From: Bacteroidota bacterium
Lineage (GTDB): Bacteria; Bacteroidota; Bacteroidia; Bacteroidales; UBA7960
Assembly: GCA_007693555.1 (NCBI GenBank)
Contig: REDJ01000232.1
Location: 30,441-94,440 of the forward strand
Length of the DNA: 64,000 nt
Reading direction: 5' to 3'
Translations under genes and position numbers: made by a program
Shown: piece after piece, positions 45,319 to 52,845 of the stretch
Position numbering within the stretch: the stretch's first letter is position 1
Layout of the letters: the number at the start of each line of letters is the position of its first letter
The notes under the pieces: generated by a model
Seen by the model: only the letters and a program-made list of their open reading frames with translations
The model's database searches: none
What the model was told of the DNA's origin: nothing

Positions 45319-45377
45319 GTAATTCTGCGTATACCTGAATTACTGAATCCATTTAACCAATCATATCTAGGGAGGCT

Positions 45378-46007
45378 ATGAAGGGGAAATCCTTTCCACG
45401 CAAAAATAATCCGGTAAAAACCAGGAAGAGATCAACGGCTCTTGCAGGGTATCTGCATTTGATGGGTTTGTTGGTATTACTTGCAGCTTATACATCAGGC
45501 TTTGGCCAGTCATTGTCATTTGAACTGAAGGAAAGCCCCGATGTGGAGTTTGTATTCAATACCGTTCAGAAATACCAGTCCGGCGTTGTGGTTCCCAATG
45601 CCATGACCCTCCGCATCATTGCCGATGGTGTAAACTGGAATCTTTATGTGGGTGCCGAAACCGATTCTCCGGGTTACTGGAATGAACTAACTGCCTATTC
45701 CACCTATGGCAATGAACCCACCACCGAAATGCTGGAACTCCGCTTCCGCAATACGGCAAATACCTCGCAGCAGCAAGGCTGGTTTCCGCTTACCGATATC
45801 AACACACCGGTTTATATTATAGGATCTGAAAGTCCGGGCGATCCATCAGTCGACTGCCCCGGCCAAGGCACCAACACCTCCGGAAGTTATCTTTCCGAAC
45901 CCCAGTGCTACCGCTTCAATGTGGATTTGCGGGTAATTCCCGGTTTTGAACTGAAACCCGGGCTATACAATCTTATAATCAAATATGTAATTGTGGAGGA
46001 CCTGTAA
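45378..46007 (+). CDS. Secreted small protein, putative second subunit of a chaperone-usher-like fibre
   Basis: The 209-residue protein has a long basic N-terminus and signal peptide ending SGFGQ (about residue 44). The mature part is a paralogue of the protein at 44560 (shared motifs given there) and also ends in IVEDL. It differs by two Cys (in VDCPGQG and EPQCYRF), which could form a disulfide in a loop. A very good ribosome binding site (GGGAGG) precedes the ATG. It is followed after 11 bp by the large barrel-like protein, so the two are clearly cotranscribed. A minor or tip subunit is a plausible role; this is inference. Confidence 0.7.
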   Translation: MKGKSFPRKNNPVKTRKRSTALAGYLHLMGLLVLLAAYTSGFGQSLSFELKESPDVEFVFNTVQKYQSGVVVPNAMTLRIIADGVNWNLYVGAETDSPGYWNELTAYSTYGNEPTTEMLELRFRNTANTSQQQGWFPLTDINTPVYIIGSESPGDPSVDCPGQGTNTSGSYLSEPQCYRFNVDLRVIPGFELKPGLYNLIIKYVIVEDL

Positions 46008-46018
46008 GCAAAGCACCT

Positions 46019-48946
46019 ATGAGTAAAAACTTCAACATAGCTTTATTTGTGTGCTGTATTTTGCTTATGGCCTCCTGGAATCTTTTTGCGCAGCAGGAAT
46101 ATTCCGGTCAGGGACCACTCATTCTGCGCGAGAGGCAATCGCAGGTGAAGCCTGGTAGTCTGGTGTCAAATGTTGTAAGAGTTGTTAACGCTACTAACCG
46201 AAGTGCCGAATATAATCTTGAAGTTAATCAACCGGCAGGGTGGAGTGTGGTGGGCGTAGCCCGAAGAAATTTTACCCTTGAAGCCGGTGATACAGCTTTT
46301 TTCCCCGTAAGGGTGATTGCATCGCCTCAAATTCGAAGTGAACGTTCGCAAATTGCCAGGGTATCCCTTTTCCGTTTTGGAAGCCCTGTAGCAAATGTGG
46401 ACTGGGTGATCAATCCTGTGCTACGTTATGACTGGTCAGCACGGCTTGAACGAAGCCGCATAATTTTACCTGCCGATGCCGATACAACATCTTTCAGCAT
46501 AAATATAAAAAATGAAGGAGACCTGGCCGAGGTGCTGAATCTAAACCTCGATATCCCTGCGGGCATGGTTCACATCAACCAAAGGGGTGAAACACTCGAC
46601 AGTAAAACCTTACGGTTTCTGATTGATCCACAGCAGGATACCACACTCAGGGTTTTTCTCCGTTTTACAGAGCAGAATCCCGAAACTGCATCCGGGGTTT
46701 TCAGGCCTACCGGCAGAAGTATGAGAATAAGGGCATCTGTTGCATCCGAGCGCGACAGTGGTAAACGCACCTGGGGATCCAACGTGGAAATCAAGAAACT
46801 GGAAGACCGCTGGATAGAAAATACATCAACCCGCCTTACTATGCCGATTACGGCAGAATTCAACGCATATGATATTATGCAGGAGAATTCATATGGTACA
46901 TTTGCCCTATACGGAAGTCATATTTTTGATCCTGAAACCACATTTACCTATTATTTCCTGTCGAACTTTTCGAGCAATTACCTGAATCCGCAGGCATTTC
47001 TGGGGCAATACCTGCAACTCAACTTCCAATCGAAATACTTTGGAGTGGAGCTGGGAAATATTACCCAGAACAACGAAGGAGCGAGTATAAGTGGCGAAGG
47101 GTTTCGTGTTACCGGCCGTTATGAAGAACATCAGCTGGATGTGGCTTACATGAGAAGCCCCGGAATGTTCTCAACCAATAAACATATTAATGCACTGGGT
47201 CTTGAATACAATTATTTCGGAAGACAAATACGGGGAGGAGCATGGTTGCAGGCTCGTGAAAATTTTACCCAGAAAACGGATGAAGAAATTGTTGGTGGTC
47301 ATATAAGTTACCGCTTCCTGAGAAACCAGTTTGTAAGAATTTCAGCCGGAGTAAGCCGTCAGACCCATAACTGGAAACCCGACAGCGTTTTCGACCTGAC
47401 TGGGTTTGGTTACAGGATTAACTATAACGGTTCTTACAACCGGCTCAATTATAATTTTTCGTGGGCCAGCAGCAGCCCGACGCATCTGGCACGCAGGGGC
47501 GTTGATAACCTGAACTCAAGGGTTGCTTGGCGTTTCAATAACGCACATAATGTTTTTGCCGGCTTTTCGCACTATACATCCGATCCGGAATTTTATTACC
47601 GGGGTGAACTAAGGGAAATGTCGCTTTTCCGCCAGAGACAAATTTATAGATTAGGATATCAGTACCGCGGAGATTTGTCAGATGTTACTTTCCAGCCATT
47701 GCATACAAGGAGTGAAGATCCTTTCATTGCATACAACAGCTCAGGTGCGGAGGTGGATTACAGGCTCAAAGATTTGTATAACATACGCTTTTTCTCCAGT
47801 ATTTTTGCGGGATATACATCACTACCCCAGCTTGAGGGTCTTGACCCGTTTTTTGTGTCCAGGTTGCGGTTGGGCATTAGATATTTTCAGTATTCAATGA
47901 ATTTCAGGTACTATTTTGGCCCCTATTATACCAATGAGCTGCGTCGTTTTGCCGAAGACCGCCGCAATGCCAACCGTTTCAGTGCCAACCTGAACTTCGA
48001 CCAGCCATTTGCTGAAGGACGTTTGTTTTTCCAGATGTCGGCCATGTACAATTATACGACCTACAATAAGCAAAATTCGATATCTCTTCGTCCCGAACTA
48101 TTTTATTTTCCCCAATCCGGACTGCGTTTTGGCATTTACGGCCGATATTACGGGCTCTCAGTTGAACAAGAGAATATGATTGGAATTCCTGATCTGGACT
48201 TAGGTGGTGCTGCCTATTCATCCAATCGCTTTGAATTTGGTTTCAGTATACGTAAGGATCTCAATGTGCCGGTTTCCGGGGTAAGATATTTTGACTACAC
48301 CGTAATGGTTTACCGCGATGTAAGCGGCACCGGCTCCTACCAGAGCGGCGACCCGGGTGTTCCGGAAATCTGGATTCGCCTCCAGCAACTGGAACCCATG
48401 ACTCAGGAGCGCACCATTGCTATGGGAAGCCAGAAAACCTTTGAAGCACTTACCGGTAAGGATGGTAAAGCAAGCTTTGTGAACATCCCACCCGGTAGCT
48501 ATTTGCTTACCATGGTTCCTGTAGCAGCCTCAGGAACACGTCATGAAACCCGCTCATGGGAAGTAATGATCAACAGGAATCAAACCACATATCTCTCTGT
48601 AGACCGCGGCGCAAGGATATCAGGAAGTATTAACCTGGAGCGTGAGCAGTTTACACGTGTTGAGCATTTTCCCCTTGGTGGAATAAGGGTTACTGCAACT
48701 AATGAAGCAGGAGAAACCTTCAACACCCTGACCACCGAAAGTGGTAATTACAGCCTTTATTTGCCAAGAGGAAGATACACCCTTTCTATCAATGAAAATG
48801 TGTTTGGAACTGATTTTATCCTGCAGCAGAACCATTTCACAGTTGAAATAATACATGATCAGGAGGAACTTAACATCAATTTCACTGCCCGGGAAAGAGA
48901 ACGGCAAATAAGAATACAAAGACCAGAAAATGAAGGCCATGAATAA
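46019..48946 (+). CDS. Large outer-membrane protein, putative usher-like assembly platform
   Basis: The 975-residue protein has a signal peptide (to LFAQ, about 25). Residues 30-270 look like two Ig-like/NEW3-type domains (VKPGSLVSNVVRVVNATNRSA; then SFSINIKNEGDLAEV). Residues about 270-770 alternate hydrophobic and polar residues with many Tyr, Phe and Arg, as in a transmembrane beta-barrel (for example FGIYGRYYGLSVE, RFEFGFSIRKDL). The C-terminal 200 residues hold two beta-sandwich domains of the SdrD-B/carboxypeptidase-regulatory kind (YRDVSGTGSYQSGDPGVP; IPPGSYLLTM; ESGNYSLYLPRGRYTLSI). Periplasmic N-domain, barrel and C-terminal sandwiches are the general plan of ushers. No TonB box or plug domain is seen, so it is not a TonB-dependent receptor. 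Family assignment remains open. Confidence 0.65.
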   Translation: MSKNFNIALFVCCILLMASWNLFAQQEYSGQGPLILRERQSQVKPGSLVSNVVRVVNATNRSAEYNLEVNQPAGWSVVGVARRNFTLEAGDTAFFPVRVIASPQIRSERSQIARVSLFRFGSPVANVDWVINPVLRYDWSARLERSRIILPADADTTSFSINIKNEGDLAEVLNLNLDIPAGMVHINQRGETLDSKTLRFLIDPQQDTTLRVFLRFTEQNPETASGVFRPTGRSMRIRASVASERDSGKRTWGSNVEIKKLEDRWIENTSTRLTMPITAEFNAYDIMQENSYGTFALYGSHIFDPETTFTYYFLSNFSSNYLNPQAFLGQYLQLNFQSKYFGVELGNITQNNEGASISGEGFRVTGRYEEHQLDVAYMRSPGMFSTNKHINALGLEYNYFGRQIRGGAWLQARENFTQKTDEEIVGGHISYRFLRNQFVRISAGVSRQTHNWKPDSVFDLTGFGYRINYNGSYNRLNYNFSWASSSPTHLARRGVDNLNSRVAWRFNNAHNVFAGFSHYTSDPEFYYRGELREMSLFRQRQIYRLGYQYRGDLSDVTFQPLHTRSEDPFIAYNSSGAEVDYRLKDLYNIRFFSSIFAGYTSLPQLEGLDPFFVSRLRLGIRYFQYSMNFRYYFGPYYTNELRRFAEDRRNANRFSANLNFDQPFAEGRLFFQMSAMYNYTTYNKQNSISLRPELFYFPQSGLRFGIYGRYYGLSVEQENMIGIPDLDLGGAAYSSNRFEFGFSIRKDLNVPVSGVRYFDYTVMVYRDVSGTGSYQSGDPGVPEIWIRLQQLEPMTQERTIAMGSQKTFEALTGKDGKASFVNIPPGSYLLTMVPVAASGTRHETRSWEVMINRNQTTYLSVDRGARISGSINLEREQFTRVEHFPLGGIRVTATNEAGETFNTLTTESGNYSLYLPRGRYTLSINENVFGTDFILQQNHFTVEIIHDQEELNINFTARERERQIRIQRPENEGHE

Positions 48947-48993
48947 ATAATGAAAATTTTGAATATAAAAAATCAATAAAACTGAAGAAAGCC

Positions 48994-49815
48994 ATGAATG
49001 CATTAAAAAGAAACTTTGCAATTCTTTTATTAACCCTTACGGGAACTTTAGTTTACGGGCAAAGTGCATCTGTTTCGCCCTCACGATTGTATTTCAATGC
49101 CGAACCCGGGCAAACCCAGGTAAGGCGAATTACAGTAACCAACAATTCGGAGACACCCCAATCTTTCACAGTAAGTTTTGCTGACTTCTCATCTCCGGGT
49201 ACCGATGGTAAAACGGAGCTGGCCGATCCGGGGGAGAGCCCCCATTCTGCCAGCCGATGGCTCAGCGCATCCCCATCTTTGGTAGAGCTGGCTGCCGGAG
49301 AATCTCGCGATGTTGAGGTCATATTGCAATTGCCTGACTCTCCCGAGGCTGCCAAAGTGGTTTGGGCTACGACACTGGTAAAACTGGCCAGGGAAAGAAC
49401 GCAACCCCCCGGGCTGGGAGAAGATGCTATGGGCTTTGGTATCATGCATACCTTTCAGTTTGTAATTCATGTTTTCCAGACACCACCAAGTGTTACATAC
49501 AAAGATGCACGAATCCTTGCTTTTGAAGATTCAGGGAAAGATGAAGATGGAAAAAGAACGGTAATGTTGCATGTGGAAAACACAGGAGAAGCTATTATTG
49601 ATGTTGCGGCTTATCTTGAACTAACCAATCTCAGAACCGGCGAAACTATCCGGGAAAGAGCCCGGGCTTTTACTACATTGCCCGGCCATAGCCGAATGAT
49701 GAATTTTAACCTTCCGGAAAACCTGACTCCAGGAAATTATTCTGTACTGGGAGTGGTTGACTATGGCGACAGAGAAGCCGTAATTGCCGCAGAGCTAAAT
49801 ATTACGGTTGAGTAA
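48994..49815 (+). CDS. PapD-like periplasmic pilus chaperone
   Basis: The 273-residue protein has a signal peptide (to VYGQ, about residue 23) and two Ig-like domains. The first resembles the N-terminal domain of fimbrial chaperones: SVSPSRLYFNAEPGQTQVRR with the conserved Arg, TVTNNSETPQSFTV, then SASPSLVELAAGESRDVEV, and the alternating hydrophobic strand HTFQFVIHVFQ that in classical chaperones donates a strand to the subunit. The second domain (about 160-273) contains VENTGEAIIDVAAYLEL and the PGNYSVLGVVDYG end. It starts 47 bp after the barrel protein and ends 5 bp from the convergent queD gene. The classical Lys of the PapD cleft is not seen in its usual place. Confidence 0.75.
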   Translation: MNALKRNFAILLLTLTGTLVYGQSASVSPSRLYFNAEPGQTQVRRITVTNNSETPQSFTVSFADFSSPGTDGKTELADPGESPHSASRWLSASPSLVELAAGESRDVEVILQLPDSPEAAKVVWATTLVKLARERTQPPGLGEDAMGFGIMHTFQFVIHVFQTPPSVTYKDARILAFEDSGKDEDGKRTVMLHVENTGEAIIDVAAYLELTNLRTGETIRERARAFTTLPGHSRMMNFNLPENLTPGNYSVLGVVDYGDREAVIAAELNITVE

Positions 49816-49820
49816 TACAA

Positions 49821-50276
49821 TCAGGAATTATCATCAGCATACCATTCAGCATATGATGTTGCAGTTTCATGCAGTCGCAGGCTGAAAAGTTTTACATCAG
49901 CAGGAAGGTGCGATGAAATTTTTTCTGCAAAATCAACAACCATATTCTCACAAGTGGGCTGGTAATCCATTTCAAAAACTTTGCCTACCAATTCTGAGTT
50001 TTTTGCCAGTTCGGCATGGGGAGTTCCCTTGCGCACCAGCAGTGCATGGTCGAAGGATTTAATTATGGTCTCATTTACAATTTTCTTCAAAACCGAAAAG
50101 TCCATTACCATCCCAAATTTTGGATGTTTGGGATCAGAAACAGGCTTTCCAATTATCGTTACATGCAGTATATAGCTATGACCATGAATATTGCGGCAGG
50201 CTCCGTCATAACCCCACAATGCATGTGCGGCTTCAAAACGAAAATCCTTGGTAATTCGAATATTTGCGGGTTTCAT
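49821..50276 (-). CDS. queD: 6-carboxytetrahydropterin synthase QueD (PTPS family)
   Basis: The 151-residue enzyme converts dihydroneopterin triphosphate to 6-carboxytetrahydropterin in queuosine synthesis. It has the zinc-binding His residues (FEAAHAL and HGHSY), the catalytic Cys in CRNIHGH, FDHALL with catalytic Asp-His, PTCENMVVDFAEKI and the pterin-binding Glu in RLHET. The Cys four residues before HGH fits QueD more than the eukaryotic pyruvoyl enzyme. It stands alone among unrelated genes and ends next to the chaperone gene. Confidence 0.94.
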   Translation of the reverse strand: MKPANIRITKDFRFEAAHALWGYDGACRNIHGHSYILHVTIIGKPVSDPKHPKFGMVMDFSVLKKIVNETIIKSFDHALLVRKGTPHAELAKNSELVGKVFEMDYQPTCENMVVDFAEKISSHLPADVKLFSLRLHETATSYAEWYADDNS

Positions 50277-50372
50277 GAAATATCTGTTGAAAAAAATCCA
50301 AAAAGTTTATTCTACTGTGAAGTTAGCAATAAAAGCCCTGTAAAGCAAAATAATTACAGGACGCAAAATTAA

Positions 50373-50828
50373 CTAAAATTTAATCGTATAGGTGTAGGTG
50401 GTTTTTGGGGATTTTGGTTTTTCAGCCTTTTTTTTGGGGTTTTTATCCCCTGAACTTTTTTGGGTATATACCATTTTAATCTGTTGCTTTTTTTGTTTGG
50501 GAAGTCGGAATGGAATTTTGATTCTATTGTGTGCAGTTACCCTCACACCACGGTTTTTAACAGAATCATATTTAATCATTTTAACGAGTCTTATTGCTTC
50601 CTCATCACAGCCATGACCCAGGCTTTTGATTATTGTGGGGTCAGAAACCTCTCCATTATCGGATATTTTGTATTTTATGATTACATCACCCTGAATTTGG
50701 TTTTCCAAAGCCTGTTGCGGGTATGTAAGGTTTTTTTTGAGAAATTCCCTTAATTGCTCTTTGCCGCCATGCAGGTGTGGCATTTTTAAAAACTTCTTCG
50801 GTTTTGAATATTTTTTTCCCTCACTCAT
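50373..50828 (-). CDS. TonB C-terminal-domain protein without membrane anchor
   Basis: The 151-residue product has a TonB_C-like domain at about 15-105: YPQQALENQIQGDVIIKY, ISDNGEVSDPTIIKSLGHGCDEEA in pieces, then NRIKIPFRLP. The typical YP-x-x-A-x-x-x-x-x-(Q/G)-G-x-V motif is clear. Unlike TonB it has no N-terminal membrane helix, no signal peptide and no proline-rich periplasm-spanning part; the C-terminal tail is Lys-rich and ends with IKF. I chose the ATG at 50828 (MSEGKKYSK) since a TAnnTTTG box at 50849-50856 would leave no room for an ATG at 50861. Cytoplasmic location is inferred and the role is unknown. Confidence 0.75.
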   Translation of the reverse strand: MSEGKKYSKPKKFLKMPHLHGGKEQLREFLKKNLTYPQQALENQIQGDVIIKYKISDNGEVSDPTIIKSLGHGCDEEAIRLVKMIKYDSVKNRGVRVTAHNRIKIPFRLPKQKKQQIKMVYTQKSSGDKNPKKKAEKPKSPKTTYTYTIKF

Positions 50829-50848
50829 AGTGATTTTTCTTCTGAAAA

Positions 50849-50856
50849 CAAACCTA
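50849..50856 (-). promoter_or_regulatory. Probable -7 box for the anchorless TonB-domain gene
   Basis: TAGGTTTG on the minus strand matches TAnnTTTG and lies 21 bp before the ATG at 50828. No properly spaced -33 TTTG was seen, only the near match TTTATG. Confidence 0.35.
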
Positions 50857-51012
50857 ATCAATTTTTATCAGAATACATAAATCGTCTGATTAAAAAAAAT
50901 TTCTGATACAAAAAATACGACTTTAAGGGATGTTTTTATTTATTTATCCAGATATAATCATATAAAAACAATATCATTTGCGGATTTAGCTATGCTGATT
51001 TCCTCATTTTGT

Positions 51013-51020
51013 TATTTTTG
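51013..51020 (+). promoter_or_regulatory. Probable -7 box for the first C69 dipeptidase gene
   Basis: TATTTTTG matches TAnnTTTG, about 100 bp before the start codon. The nearest suitable TTTG (50977-50980) has a spacing of 32 bp, so only the -7 box is supported. Confidence 0.35.
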
Positions 51021-51121
51021 TAGCCTTAAGTTTATGGTACCATGCAGAACAACCTTTCTATTAATAATTCCCACAAATTCAATAAATTAAATATTTACAC
51101 CAATCTATCAAACATTTTTTT

Positions 51122-52768
51122 ATGAACTACAGAGTTTTTTTATTACTGTTAATTGCAACGCTAATCATACCTCAGCATTCTTATTCCTGCACCAATGTTT
51201 TGGTTTCACGGGGAGCAAGTGCTGATGGTAGCGTAATGACCAGCTGGACCTATGATGTGGCTGGTTTTGCACAACCGCTTTATTTTTATGAAGGTGGAGA
51301 TTATGCAGAAGGAGATTCACTGGATATTTTCATGTTTCGTGATGGTGATTTCCTTGGAAGAATAGGACAGGTTGCACGCACATACAGGGTAATAGGCAAC
51401 ATGAATGAAAAACAGGTTGCCATAACCGAAACAACTTTCACCGGTCGCCAGGAACTGCATGGCGGAGAAGGTGTTCTTGATTACGGAAATCTCATATGGG
51501 TAACCCTTCAAAGGGCAGGTTCTGCAAGAGAAGCCATCCGTATAATGGATGAACTTGCCAGGACCTACGGATACATCGACACAGGCGAAACTTTTTCCAT
51601 CGCCGATAAAGATGAGGTATGGATCATGGATTTCATAGGTAAGGGTAAGCATGGAAAAGGAGCTGTGTGGGTTGCTGCAAGAGTACCTGAAGGGTATATT
51701 GCGGCCCATGCTAACCAATCGCGCATCAGGCAGGTAAACTGGAGAGACCGCGACAACTGGATGTGGGCTGAGGATGTTGTTGACTTTGCCAAAGAAATGG
51801 GCTGGTTTACAGGAAGAAAGCGTAATTTCAGCTTCAGAGAGGCCTATGACCCTGTTACCCCCACATCGCTTTTATTGTGCGAAAGCCGTGTATGGAGTGT
51901 TTATAACAGAGCGGCCCCTTCTAAAAATTTCTCTGCAGATTACTGGCGTTGTGTAGAAGGTGCAGAACCCTATCCATTATTTATTAAACCCGATGAAAAG
52001 ATTACTGTAGAAGCTATGATTGGCCTTATACGTGATCATTTCCACGGCACACCCTATTACACCGGAGAAGGTTATGCTGCAGGACCTTATAATAATCCAT
52101 ACCGCTGGCGTCCGGTATTTTTTGATCTGGAAATAGATGGAGATACCGTTAATTTTGCATGGGAAAGACCTATTTCTCAACCTCAAACAGCTTTTTCTTT
52201 TGTAACTCAGGCGCGTAAATGGCTGCCGGATGAAATAGGTGGAATTTGCTGGTATAGCGTTGATGATAATCATACCAATGTATTTATGCCATTGTATATG
52301 GGAATGAAAAAACCTCCCAAATCGCTTTCCATTGCCGATCCAATTAAATTTGAATGGGAATCGGCATTCTGGACATTTGATCTACTGGCAAATTATGCCT
52401 ATGAAATATATGGTATTGTTATTGACGACATACAGGCTGAACAGAAAAAACTTGAAAACAGGGCATTTTCAATGACAACTGCAATTGATTTGGCAGCAGC
52501 TCAACTCTATGAAACTGATAAGGAAATGATGCGAGACTATCTTACCGATTTCAGTGTTAACCATGCAGAGTTTGTTGTAAACCGGTGGAGAGAATTCAGC
52601 AGGGAAATCTTTTCAAAATATAACGACCGCTATATTCGTGATGAAGATGTGTTAAGACCATGGCCCCAGGGAATTGGCCAACCCGAATGGTACCTGCGCA
52701 GGGTAGTGGAAGAAAGGCCCAATTTTTATGATGTAAGGTGGCGTAAACCCGGTGAACCAATAAAATAA
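51122..52768 (+). CDS. C69 family dipeptidase, secreted (copy 1)
   Basis: The 548-residue protein is an N-terminal-nucleophile hydrolase of the PepD/C69 family. A signal peptide ends SYS and the next residue is the catalytic Cys in CTNVLVSRGASADGSVM, so removal of the signal peptide would create the active N-terminal nucleophile in the periplasm. Other family segments are RTYRVIGNMNEKQVAITETTF in pieces, AANQSRI-like AHANQSRIRQV, and RPVFFDL. It cleaves dipeptides from the uptake or degradation of peptides. It is followed after 77 bp by a close paralogue. DPP7-type and prolyl peptidases elsewhere in the window could supply its substrates. Confidence 0.92.
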   Translation: MNYRVFLLLLIATLIIPQHSYSCTNVLVSRGASADGSVMTSWTYDVAGFAQPLYFYEGGDYAEGDSLDIFMFRDGDFLGRIGQVARTYRVIGNMNEKQVAITETTFTGRQELHGGEGVLDYGNLIWVTLQRAGSAREAIRIMDELARTYGYIDTGETFSIADKDEVWIMDFIGKGKHGKGAVWVAARVPEGYIAAHANQSRIRQVNWRDRDNWMWAEDVVDFAKEMGWFTGRKRNFSFREAYDPVTPTSLLLCESRVWSVYNRAAPSKNFSADYWRCVEGAEPYPLFIKPDEKITVEAMIGLIRDHFHGTPYYTGEGYAAGPYNNPYRWRPVFFDLEIDGDTVNFAWERPISQPQTAFSFVTQARKWLPDEIGGICWYSVDDNHTNVFMPLYMGMKKPPKSLSIADPIKFEWESAFWTFDLLANYAYEIYGIVIDDIQAEQKKLENRAFSMTTAIDLAAAQLYETDKEMMRDYLTDFSVNHAEFVVNRWREFSREIFSKYNDRYIRDEDVLRPWPQGIGQPEWYLRRVVEERPNFYDVRWRKPGEPIK

Positions 52769-52845
52769 AAAGCGTATAGTTTAAAAACTAAAACTGAAAT
52801 GAAATAATAAATCTAATCCCCTAAAAATCTTATAAACATCTAAAA

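Noticed and set aside
46019..48946. Reading the 975-residue protein as a TonB-dependent receptor
   Set aside because: No plug domain, TonB box or SusC-like N-terminal signature; the N-terminal part is Ig-like.
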